From a gamma proteobacterium NOR5-3 (GTDB lineage: Bacteria > Pseudomonadota > Gammaproteobacteria > Pseudomonadales > Halieaceae), in the NCBI GenBank assembly GCA_000158155.1, contig DS999405.1, positions 133,811-197,810 on the forward strand: 64,000 nt of DNA, read 5' to 3'. The number at the start of each line of letters is the position of its first letter. Position 1 is the first letter of the stretch. This document shows positions 38,747 to 46,797 of this stretch, one piece after another. The translations under genes were made by a program, and so were the position numbers. The notes beneath the pieces are model-generated. The model was not told the origin of the DNA, ran no database searches, and saw only the letters and a program-made list of their open reading frames with translations.

Positions 38747-39145
38747 TTATGCCAATCGTTTATATACGCTAGTGACCAATTCCTCGGCAATGAGCATGCC
38801 TGCGACCACGGTGATGAATGCCAGGACGCCATGCATAGCCCCAGCGAAGTAAATGCTGTCACCCAGTACGCGGTCTACGGTACCGAGCATGACGAACTTC
38901 GACCCAAATAAAATGAACCAGGCGCTGAAGTAGCGCAGGAAACTCCACAGGCCGCCACTGCGCTTGTCAAACCATTTGCCAACGCGGTGCTCCAAAGCCA
39001 GGGTGGCTTGTAGCAGCAACTGAAGAAGCACTGCGGCGATGAGTGAGGTGCTGAAGTTGTCTACGGATACCCTGGACCAGAACTGGGCAAAGAGATTGAT
39101 GACGATGAGGTCTGCAAGCAATGCAATGAGGTAGCGGGTTAGCAA
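38747..39145 (-). CDS. Small integral membrane protein, unknown function
   Basis: No named family recognised. The 132-aa product has three or four hydrophobic segments: YLIALLADLIVINLFAQFW, LIAAVLLQLLLQATLAL, a region around AWFILFGSKFVMLG, and GVLAFITVVAGMLIAEEL. The start is uncertain: the first usual codon is a TTG at 39145 without a ribosome binding site. The frame is open upstream to 39216 and contains AGAAGG 7-8 bp before an ATC that would give an N-terminal extension IKTHRHKVAATAEVPTTRQR. The true start may be that rare codon. It lies between the sulfotransferase and the YjiH-type gene on the same strand. Confidence 0.65.
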   Translation of the reverse strand: MLTRYLIALLADLIVINLFAQFWSRVSVDNFSTSLIAAVLLQLLLQATLALEHRVGKWFDKRSGGLWSFLRYFSAWFILFGSKFVMLGTVDRVLGDSIYFAGAMHGVLAFITVVAGMLIAEELVTSVYKRLA

Positions 39146-39282
39146 ACGTTGGCGGGTTGTGGGGACTTCTGCGGTCGCGGCGACCTTATGACGATGTGTT
39201 TTGATGAGAAGACCTTCTGTAACGGGTTATTTAGTTGAGCTACGTGGATTAGTTGTGCCAGGTGGGGCGCTGTAACAGCCGG

Positions 39283-40683
39283 CTATCCCATAAACAGATT
39301 TGCGGCTAACACAGCTATGGGAAAACCCACCAGCGTGCGCATGACAAAGATGCTCAGCAAGGTAAGCACATTAACTTTAAGGGCGCTGCGTAGCAGCAGC
39401 GAGCCTACTTCTGACAGGTAAATGAGCTGGGTTAGCGAGACGGCGGCAATCACAAAGCGCGTGAGCTCACTTTCCACGCCCTGCCCGATGGCGGCCGGCA
39501 GGAACATGTCGAGAAATCCCACCATGAACGTGGGTGCTGCGGCACGTGCGTCCGGTAAACCAAACCAGTCCAGCACGGGGATGAGCGGCGCAGACAGGAT
39601 TTGCATGACGGGAGTGAACTCCGCCACTGCCAGGCCTAAGGTGCCGATAAGAACCACCAGCGGCACCAGGCCCATCCAGATGTCCATGACATGCTGCGCA
39701 GATGTCGCCAGATATTGCTGTGCATTGGGGCTGGACGCTGCGCGCCTGCGTGCTGCTGACGTCGCCCGCTGGAGCAGGCTCGATCTCTCAGGGACTTCAC
39801 CGGCCCCGTCCGGTCCGACGGTGTCGTTGGGGAGCGGGCGGATGCCCCGCAGCGGCGGTAAGCGCGGTAGCAATATGGCGCAGCACAAACCGATGCTCAC
39901 GATGGTCGCGTACACCGAGAAGAAGTGCTCGCGCAAACCAATAAATTCAATCACGAACAGGCAAAACGGCAGACTGGTCACAGAAAAGTTGGTGGCGATG
40001 ACGATGGCTTCCCGGCGTGAGTAGTGGCCGTTCTCGTATTGACTGATGGTGATCAGTACGCCCACGGCCGCGGCCGCCAGCCAACTGGCCAGGGCATCTA
40101 CAGCGGCGCGTCCGGGGAGAGTAAACAGGCGACGAAAGACCGGCTGCAGGAGCGTTCCTACAAACTCCATCAAACCGTAGTCCGTGAGCATAGGGAGTAA
40201 AAACGACGCGCACAGAAATATGGTCACTATGGTTCCGCCGAGGTCAAACAGAGCCACAGCGCCGGTGTATTCGTTCCAGATGAATTCGGGCCCAGCTTTG
40301 AACACAATGAGCCAGGCGCAGAGGGTTCCCAGTAGTCGTAATGCGAGCCAGAACAGTGGGACGCTGAATACCCGGGTGACGCCGTGCTCGCTGTAGCGTT
40401 GCTGTAGCCCGGGGTTCAGGGCGCCTGCGATGCTTAGCAGCGTGGAGAGTGTGACGATGCTCAGCAGTAGCGCGGGCATGGCATCGCCGATGAAGGCCCT
40501 CAGTGCATCCGCGGCGACGCCCAGCAGTATGGTCCAGGCGCCATCGGCATAAATAGGGCACAGAAAAACCATCGCACCAATGAGCGACGGAATAAGAAAG
40601 CGGCCCAGCGGCGCGTGCCGGGCACCATGGGCTGTGGCCTCATTCACACCAGCAACGGCTCCCGATGGCGCGCAATCAGGCAT
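39283..40683 (-). CDS. YjiH-type membrane protein with two nucleoside-recognition (Gate) domains
   Basis: Multi-span inner-membrane protein, 466 aa, probably a transporter. About ten hydrophobic segments can be counted. Two Gate-like blocks are visible, one around residues 140-245 (LGGTIVTIFLCASFLLPMLT) and one in the last 130 residues (APTFMVGFLDMFLPAAIGQG), joined by a hydrophilic linker near 285-330. In E. coli the related halves are encoded by separate genes yjiH and yjiG directly beside iadA (from memory). Here it is the last gene of a run with cyanophycinase and AcuI, and an iadA-like gene is in the same locus. Transport of aspartyl-arginine, arginine or a related product is therefore a reasonable but untested guess. 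Confidence 0.85.
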   Translation of the reverse strand: MPDCAPSGAVAGVNEATAHGARHAPLGRFLIPSLIGAMVFLCPIYADGAWTILLGVAADALRAFIGDAMPALLLSIVTLSTLLSIAGALNPGLQQRYSEHGVTRVFSVPLFWLALRLLGTLCAWLIVFKAGPEFIWNEYTGAVALFDLGGTIVTIFLCASFLLPMLTDYGLMEFVGTLLQPVFRRLFTLPGRAAVDALASWLAAAAVGVLITISQYENGHYSRREAIVIATNFSVTSLPFCLFVIEFIGLREHFFSVYATIVSIGLCCAILLPRLPPLRGIRPLPNDTVGPDGAGEVPERSSLLQRATSAARRRAASSPNAQQYLATSAQHVMDIWMGLVPLVVLIGTLGLAVAEFTPVMQILSAPLIPVLDWFGLPDARAAAPTFMVGFLDMFLPAAIGQGVESELTRFVIAAVSLTQLIYLSEVGSLLLRSALKVNVLTLLSIFVMRTLVGFPIAVLAANLFMG

Positions 40684-40698
40684 AACCTGTGCGGCCTG

Positions 40699-41688
40699 CT
40701 ACCGTGAAAGATCAACGATCGCTCTTCCGCGGATTTTACCGGCGAGGATGTCGGGTGCGCGAGACAGCACCTCACTGAACGGCAGGTCAAAGGACAGCGC
40801 CTCAAGCTTGCCCATATCCAGTTCTTCGGCAAGACGACGCCAGGCAACAAGTCGTCGGGCCATAGGGGCCTGCACGGAATCAACGCCCTGGAGACGCACG
40901 TTCCGCAGAATAAACGGCATGACCGTTGCGGGCAGGTCTGCACCCTGGGCAAGGCCGCAGGCAGTCACCACACCATCGTAGCGTGTCTGGGCGATGGCAT
41001 TGGCCAGGGTGTGACTCCCGACGCAATCAATGACGCCTGCCCACAGCTCCTTTTGCAACGGCTTGCCGCGCTCCGATAGCGCGGCGCGATCAATAGTGTC
41101 TGCCGCGCCCAGAGAGCTGAGGAATTCCGCTTCACTCATACGACCAGTAGATGCTACGACCTCATAACCCAGTCCGGCGAGCAGGCTGATGGCCACCGAG
41201 CCCACTCCGCCGGCGGCGCCGGTGACAAGGATGGGCCCGTCTTTGGGAGAAGGACCGCTGCTCTGCAGAGCCATAACGCTCAGCATGGCCGTGTAACCGG
41301 CGGTGCCAATGGCCATGGCCTGCGCGTTGGAAATTGACTCAGGCAGCTTGACCAGCAGATCACCGCTCACTCGAGCTCGCTGTGCGTAGCCTCCGTGCAG
41401 ATACTCCGACGCGCCGTAGCCATTCATCACGACCCGGTCACCCACCTCGAAATCGGCGTGTTGGGAATCGATGACAGTGCCTGAATAGTCAATGCCCAGT
41501 ATGAGAGGGTGACGCTGGGCGATGGGTGCTGTACCGGTTATGGCCAGACCGTCCTTGAAGTTCAGCGTGGAGTAGTCCACCGCCACCGTAACGTCTCCGG
41601 CGTCCAGGTCGTCGAGTCTGAATGTTTCGTAATTGCAGCTCAGAGATTCGTCTTTTCGGGCGACAAGTGCGTTGAAGCTGTCTGACAT
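40699..41688 (-). CDS. acuI: AcuI/YhdH-type acrylyl-CoA reductase family protein
   Basis: NADPH-dependent medium-chain reductase, 329 aa. Characterised relatives reduce acrylyl-CoA to propionyl-CoA, which protects cells during DMSP or 3-hydroxypropionate use. I place the start at ATG 41688, since AAGGA lies 8 bp upstream; an in-frame TTG at 41694 is less likely. Family features: YSTLNFKDGLAITG near residue 40, HPLILGIDYSGTV near 62, LVTGAAGGVGSVA near 155 for the cofactor, and the AcuI-type SLGAADTIDR. No zinc-ligand cysteines are seen. The gene starts 9 bp after the cyanophycinase stop and ends 15 bp before the YjiH-type gene. Its activity would repeat the third step of Pcs. Confidence 0.88.
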   Translation of the reverse strand: MSDSFNALVARKDESLSCNYETFRLDDLDAGDVTVAVDYSTLNFKDGLAITGTAPIAQRHPLILGIDYSGTVIDSQHADFEVGDRVVMNGYGASEYLHGGYAQRARVSGDLLVKLPESISNAQAMAIGTAGYTAMLSVMALQSSGPSPKDGPILVTGAAGGVGSVAISLLAGLGYEVVASTGRMSEAEFLSSLGAADTIDRAALSERGKPLQKELWAGVIDCVGSHTLANAIAQTRYDGVVTACGLAQGADLPATVMPFILRNVRLQGVDSVQAPMARRLVAWRRLAEELDMGKLEALSFDLPFSEVLSRAPDILAGKIRGRAIVDLSR

Positions 41689-41697
41689 GTTCAATCC

Positions 41698-43935
41698 TTA
41701 ATGAATGGCTAGCGGGTTTCCCAGGGTTTGCAGCCATTGGGGACTGTTAAACACCTGCTTTGATTCGCCCAGCGCAAGTTCATAATCCCGGGCCAGGTCC
41801 TGAAGCGCATCGTGCAAAAGGGCCGTTGCCGTTGCGGAGCGTTCGGCAGTGGCTCCCGCCAGATCATCCAGGCTCACCCGCTGTCCGGGCTCGAGCATAT
41901 ACAGTCTCACTCCCGCCGGATCCGGAACGCCTGGCGCCAGCCGCACGCGATGCAGGTCGAGCTCAACCACCACCACGCCATTGCTACCGATGGCTTCTAT
42001 TTCACGTTCGTTGCCATGGATGATCATGCCGGCGCCTTCGCACAGGCCAAATCCAAAGCGCTGCTGCTGGGCGGCGCAAGCCATAAGAAGGCGACCCAGG
42101 CGATGTCGTCTCAGGAAGTTCTGATCGATCAGGCCCAGTCGTGTAAGACCGATGCCGCGTTCTATGACAACCCCGGAGAAGCTGGCGTCTTCGGAGCTGC
42201 CGTAGCGCCAGGCGGCTATGCTGTCGCCTTCGGCGATCATGCGGGCACCCAGAGCGGTGGCAGATGCGGCAACGGCAATCAAGGGCGTGCCCCGTTCGTA
42301 GGCAGTCACAATACTGTGCAGCACCGGTGTCGCCTCTGCGCAGTGCAGCAGTGCTTCTGTTACGCGTCGCTGGTCGCCGCCGGTAAACAACAGGCTCCCC
42401 ATGCGATCGATGGTTTTGAGCAGTGCGCGATCGCGACTCGCCCGTTCAATGTTGTGCAGCGCTATGGGCAGGAGCTCGGCTTGCACGTTTTCGCTGGCCA
42501 GCCAGTCAAGGTAGCGTTCGGCCATCGCGGTGGGCTCGCCAGATGCAGTTGCCAGTACGCCCACGGGTTCGCGAAGCTCCTTCAGTAACGTTTTTCGCGC
42601 TGTCTCGGGCCAGTTGATCGGTGTGCTACCGAGCATCACCAGGCGTGCTTCTGGCGCGGGATCCGGGCGCAGCACCTGTGTGCTCTCATTTAACGGGCAG
42701 GCATCAAGCGCTGCGCAGTGAATGTCCAGGCCAAAATTCAGCGCGGTGTAGCGGATCTCTCCGCTGCGCACCGCGCGAAGGGCACGCGAACGGCGAGGGC
42801 GTCGCTGCACCTGCAGGGTCACCTGATTGCCATAGGCGGCGTCAAAGGCGCTGGCGCTGTCTTTGTTGTAAAAAGCCGGGTCGCTCTCCACCAGCCTCAA
42901 CATCAGGTCATGGAGGCCATAGCTGGCGAAGGCGTTTCTGCGCACCGGCGCCGGAGAGCGATAGGAGGCGCGCCCTACGCGGCTGCGACGCTTGTCTGCT
43001 GCGGGTATGGGTTTACCCCGCTGCAAATCGATGGCGTCGCCATCGTCCAAAAATGATACCCGGGCGTTGCGTACGGCAAACTCGCCGTCGTCGAAGGTCG
43101 CTTTGCGCAGATCTATAAAGAGAATACCGGTTTCGCCGACCACTTCGCCGCGGGAGCCTTGAACAATAAGCGCACTGTTCTCATCAATGCCGAAGGCCAG
43201 TGATTCCCCGGACAGCTCGGCGGCTTTGATGAGACGGCCTACGCGCCCACGTTGTAAAAAATGTTGGTCGACCATGCCCCAGGTGAAGAACCCGAGGCCC
43301 TCGCCGAGTCGGAAGGCGTCAAAATCCTCCCTGGCGCTTGCTGAATCATCGACACCGCGGCTGATGGCATGCAGCGATGTGCCGCCGAGGATCATCGGTC
43401 CCGACATGATGGCGGCGCCAGCAGAGCTGCCAGCGACGAGTCCGCCGGCCAGATAAAGCTCACGAATGGCGTTAAGGGCCGGCGTTTCTATGCCGTCCTG
43501 AATCAGCGTGCCGACGATCCGTGACTGGTCGCCGCCGGTAAAAAACACGCTTCCAAAGGCCTGGAGCCGTTCGATTAACTTCGGGTCATGGGCGGATTCC
43601 AGGCGGTTCTCAAAAAAGATAGGAACCAGCTCGGCATAAAAGCCGTGGGATCGAAATTCATCGACCGTCTCTGTACCAACTTCTTGCGGAAATCCTGACG
43701 CCATGGAGCAGATCGCAATGCGCCCGTTGCAGCGCTCATACAAGGCCTTGAACAGGGGTGTGTTGTCTGCTTCAAAACGACCGCCGATGAGCGCCAGAGA
43801 CCCCAGAGCCTGGCGGTCTTTTCGGTGCGCGGATTGAATGAGGTCGGGCGTCAAGGCACTTACCGGGCTGCAAAGGTCAGATGTGAGCGAATTAGTCGTC
43901 CCATTATCACTAAAGTTAGTGGATTTAGCGAACAT
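41698..43935 (-). CDS. Tandem two-domain cyanophycinase (S51 family), second domain degenerate
   Basis: Serine exopeptidase of the cyanophycinase family, which releases beta-Asp-Arg dipeptides from cyanophycin. The product is 745 aa, more than twice the intracellular family norm (about 270), and holds two copies. Domain 1 (about 45-300) has GGDQ at 134-137, the nucleophile S171 in GSSAGAA, DQHF at 223-226 with R229, R231 and R234, and E252: all expected catalytic and pocket residues. Domain 2 (about 430-690) keeps GGDQ at 519-522, S558 (but SAT not SAG), the three arginines (610, 612, 615) and E633, but the catalytic His is N606. It lacks a signal peptide. It is divergent from cphA and leads the run with acuI and yjiH. 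The ATG at 43935 may not be the true start. Confidence 0.88.
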   Translation of the reverse strand: MFAKSTNFSDNGTTNSLTSDLCSPVSALTPDLIQSAHRKDRQALGSLALIGGRFEADNTPLFKALYERCNGRIAICSMASGFPQEVGTETVDEFRSHGFYAELVPIFFENRLESAHDPKLIERLQAFGSVFFTGGDQSRIVGTLIQDGIETPALNAIRELYLAGGLVAGSSAGAAIMSGPMILGGTSLHAISRGVDDSASAREDFDAFRLGEGLGFFTWGMVDQHFLQRGRVGRLIKAAELSGESLAFGIDENSALIVQGSRGEVVGETGILFIDLRKATFDDGEFAVRNARVSFLDDGDAIDLQRGKPIPAADKRRSRVGRASYRSPAPVRRNAFASYGLHDLMLRLVESDPAFYNKDSASAFDAAYGNQVTLQVQRRPRRSRALRAVRSGEIRYTALNFGLDIHCAALDACPLNESTQVLRPDPAPEARLVMLGSTPINWPETARKTLLKELREPVGVLATASGEPTAMAERYLDWLASENVQAELLPIALHNIERASRDRALLKTIDRMGSLLFTGGDQRRVTEALLHCAEATPVLHSIVTAYERGTPLIAVAASATALGARMIAEGDSIAAWRYGSSEDASFSGVVIERGIGLTRLGLIDQNFLRRHRLGRLLMACAAQQQRFGFGLCEGAGMIIHGNEREIEAIGSNGVVVVELDLHRVRLAPGVPDPAGVRLYMLEPGQRVSLDDLAGATAERSATATALLHDALQDLARDYELALGESKQVFNSPQWLQTLGNPLAIH
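43908..43921. promoter_or_regulatory. Palindrome at the divergent cyanophycinase/cphA junction
   Basis: CACTAA-AG-TTAGTG is a perfect 6-bp inverted repeat with 2-bp spacing. It lies 14-27 bp inside the annotated start of the cyanophycinase gene and 83-96 bp upstream of the cphA ATG. On the minus strand a GATAAT (43903-43908) abuts it and resembles a -10 box. It could be an operator for the divergent genes, in which case the cyanophycinase would start further downstream than annotated. Confidence 0.35.
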
Positions 43936-44003
43936 CCATGGCTTTCAAGCGACCAATTCTGCGGTTAGAGTATGCGATTCCCAGAAGAATTCGGAGTTTC
44001 CCC

Positions 44004-46790
44004 ATGCAGTTCCTCGATACCAGTGTGTACCGCGGCCCCAATGTGTACGCGCTTTTCCCCGTTATTCGGCACCGGGTGGATCTTGGGGTGCTCGAGGAGT
44101 GGCCCACAGCGCGGCTTGGTAAGGACTTTGTGGAAGCGCTTGTTGCAGCGCTCCCGGGCCTTGCAGACCATGGGTGCTCCTATCGGGAACCTGGCGGACT
44201 GGTTCGCCGCATGCTCGAGGATGAGGGGACGTGGCTGGGACATGTGCTGGAGCACGTGGTGCTTGAGTTGCAGGGTATTGCCGGCTACGAAGTCTCTTTT
44301 GGTAAGACGCGCTCTACGGATGAGACCGGCGTTTACGACATGGTCTTTGAGTTTGAAGAAGAGTTTGCGGGTATTGAGGCGGGTAAGCTGGGACTGGATT
44401 TGTTGCATTCACTGCTGCCGGCGGATCTACGGCCCTCCGATGGCCCTGAAGACTTTGATTTTGCTCAGGAGCGCGATCAGTTTATCCGTGCCTGTCAGTC
44501 GAGGTCCCTGGGGCCCAGTACCCATTCGCTGGTTAAGGAAGCGGAAGCCCGGGGAGTACCCTGGATTCGATTGAATGAGCACAGCCTGATTCAATTGGGG
44601 CACGGTCGCTATCAGCAGCGTCTACAGGCGACCATTACCAGCGCTACGCCGCATATTGCCGTGGAACTGGCCTCTGAGAAAGACGAGACGAACCGCATTC
44701 TGGGTGACCTTGGTCTACCGGTGCCCCGGCAGGCGCTTGTCTATCGTTTGCGCCGGGCTATTGCGGCCGCCGAGCGCATTGGCTACCCGGTGGTGATAAA
44801 GCCCCTCAATGCCAATCACGGGCGCGGGGTGACCACGGATATACAAAATGAAGAACAGGTCGAAGCGGCCTACGATAAAGCTAAAGAGCATAGCGACGGC
44901 GTCATTGTGGAAACTTACCTCGCCGGTCTTGACCATCGCCTGCTCGTCGTTGGGGGCCACCTGGTCGCTGCCGCTAAGCGCGTGCCTGCCCACGTAGTGG
45001 GCGACGGACACTCCACCGTGGAGGAGTTGGTCGCCAAGGTAAACGAAGATCCTCGCAGAGGTGTGGGGCACGAAAAAGTGCTCACGCGGATTTCGCTCGA
45101 TGCAGCGGCCGAACGCATGTTGCAGCAGTCCGGTATGACCGTCGAGAGTGTTGCCGGCGAAGGTGAGATCGTTTACCTGCAGCCCACGGCGAATTTGAGC
45201 ACCGGCGGAACGTCTGTAGACGTTACCGATGTGATTCATCCGGACAATAAGAGCATGGCAGAGCGCGCCATTCTTGCCCTGGGTCTGGATGTGGGCGGGG
45301 TGGACTTTATCACCACGGACATCACCCGCTCCTACGGTGAAGTTGGCGGAGGCATCTGTGAGTGCAATGCGGCGCCGGGCTTTCGCATGCACGTCGCGCC
45401 ATCCGAAGGCTTGCCCCGTAATGTGGCGGGCCCGGTTATCGACATGCTGTTCCCCGAAGGCAGCCCTTCCTCCATTCCCATCGCAGCAATTACCGGTACC
45501 AACGGCAAAACCACTACTTCGCGCATGCTTGCGCATATTCTGAAAATGTCAGGATTGACCGTGGGTCAGACCAGTACCGATGGCGTTTATATCGATGGAA
45601 GGTTGACCGTAGCCGGGGATATGACAGGTCCCACGGCGGCGCAGATCGTGCTGCGTGATCCTTCGGTGAACGCGGCCGTCATGGAAACCGCCCGGGGAGG
45701 GATTCTGCGCAGTGGCCTTGGCTATCAGCGATCCAATGTTTCAGCCTGCCTGAATATTGCGGCTGACCACCTCGGGCTGAAAGGCGTGAATTCATTGGAA
45801 GATCTTGCCGAGGTGAAACGGGTGGTCGTGGAAGTTGCCCGGGATGCGGCGGTACTGAATGCGGATGACGTTCACTGTCTTCAGATGGCGGACCACTGCA
45901 CCGCCGAGAAGCTGTGCTACGTCACCATGAATCGCTCCCATCCGCTGGTTCGTGAACATATTAAAGCCGGTGGCACGGCGCTGGTGCTCGAGCAGGGAAT
46001 CAACGGCGGTATGATCACGCTCTATGACGAGCAGGGACACAATATTCCCTTGCTGTGGACTCACCTGATTCCAGCTACGTTGGAAGGCCGGGCCATGCAT
46101 AACGTGCAAAACGCCATGTTTGCTGCGGCGCTTGCGTATCACATGCATATTGACCTGGAAAACATCCGTCAGGGTCTGCGAACCTTCGATAGCACTTTCT
46201 TCCAGTCACCCGGTCGCTTGAACGTCTACGACAAGCACCCGTTCAAGGTGATCCTGGACTATGCACACAACCCTGCGGCGGTAAAAATGGTTTGCGATGT
46301 CGTCGATCGCTACGAGATTGGCGGTCGCAAAATTGTGGTGCTGACTATGCCCGGGGATCGCCGCGATGAAGATATTGTCGAGGTTGCCGGTATCGCTGCA
46401 GGTCACTTTGACCACTATATCTGTCGGCGCGATGACAATCTTCGCGGACGAGAGCCCTCAGAGGTTCCGGCTTTGCTCAAGCAGGGGCTCCTTGCAGGTG
46501 GCGTTCCCGAGGACCGTATACAGATCATTGAGCGCGAGGAAGAGGCGAATCAGGCAGCGCTGGATATGGCCCGGGGCGGTGACCTCTTGTTGATTCTCGC
46601 GGATCACGTTACCCGATCCTGGAAACAGATCATTTACTTTCAGCCGGGAGAAGATGTGGTGAGCGAGCAGAGCGAGCGTCCTGCCGTGGATATCCCCGAA
46701 GAGTTTATCGGCAGCTTCTCGTTTTCCGACGATCTTGAGCTGATTCGCGATGAGCGCGGTGTGCGTATTGCCCGGGAGAGCGACGACTAG
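44004..46790 (+). CDS. cphA: Cyanophycin synthetase (CphA1 type)
   Basis: Makes cyanophycin by adding Asp to the backbone and Arg to each side chain, using ATP. The product is 928 aa from ATG 44004, which gives the family N-terminus MQFLDTSVYRGPNVYALFPV and has CGGAG 9 bp upstream; the frame is open a further 66 bp. The N-terminal domain (to about 200) includes the HVLEHVVLELQ segment and ends around IQLGHGRYQQRLQAT. The ATP-grasp domain (about 210-470) has PVVIKPLNANHGRGVTTD and ICECNAAPGFRMH. The Mur-ligase-like domain starts with AITGTNGKTTTSRM near 494 and ends near 880. All three domains look intact. It is first in a run with the CphA-like ligase and the iadA-like gene. Confidence 0.95.
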   Translation: MQFLDTSVYRGPNVYALFPVIRHRVDLGVLEEWPTARLGKDFVEALVAALPGLADHGCSYREPGGLVRRMLEDEGTWLGHVLEHVVLELQGIAGYEVSFGKTRSTDETGVYDMVFEFEEEFAGIEAGKLGLDLLHSLLPADLRPSDGPEDFDFAQERDQFIRACQSRSLGPSTHSLVKEAEARGVPWIRLNEHSLIQLGHGRYQQRLQATITSATPHIAVELASEKDETNRILGDLGLPVPRQALVYRLRRAIAAAERIGYPVVIKPLNANHGRGVTTDIQNEEQVEAAYDKAKEHSDGVIVETYLAGLDHRLLVVGGHLVAAAKRVPAHVVGDGHSTVEELVAKVNEDPRRGVGHEKVLTRISLDAAAERMLQQSGMTVESVAGEGEIVYLQPTANLSTGGTSVDVTDVIHPDNKSMAERAILALGLDVGGVDFITTDITRSYGEVGGGICECNAAPGFRMHVAPSEGLPRNVAGPVIDMLFPEGSPSSIPIAAITGTNGKTTTSRMLAHILKMSGLTVGQTSTDGVYIDGRLTVAGDMTGPTAAQIVLRDPSVNAAVMETARGGILRSGLGYQRSNVSACLNIAADHLGLKGVNSLEDLAEVKRVVVEVARDAAVLNADDVHCLQMADHCTAEKLCYVTMNRSHPLVREHIKAGGTALVLEQGINGGMITLYDEQGHNIPLLWTHLIPATLEGRAMHNVQNAMFAAALAYHMHIDLENIRQGLRTFDSTFFQSPGRLNVYDKHPFKVILDYAHNPAAVKMVCDVVDRYEIGGRKIVVLTMPGDRRDEDIVEVAGIAAGHFDHYICRRDDNLRGREPSEVPALLKQGLLAGGVPEDRIQIIEREEEANQAALDMARGGDLLLILADHVTRSWKQIIYFQPGEDVVSEQSERPAVDIPEEFIGSFSFSDDLELIRDERGVRIARESDD

Positions 46791-46797
46791 AATCACT

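Noticed and set aside
43938-44003. Extended N-terminus of CphA starting at 43938
   Set aside because: The extra 22 residues are basic and unlike the family; ATG 44004 has a ribosome binding site and matches the normal N-terminus.
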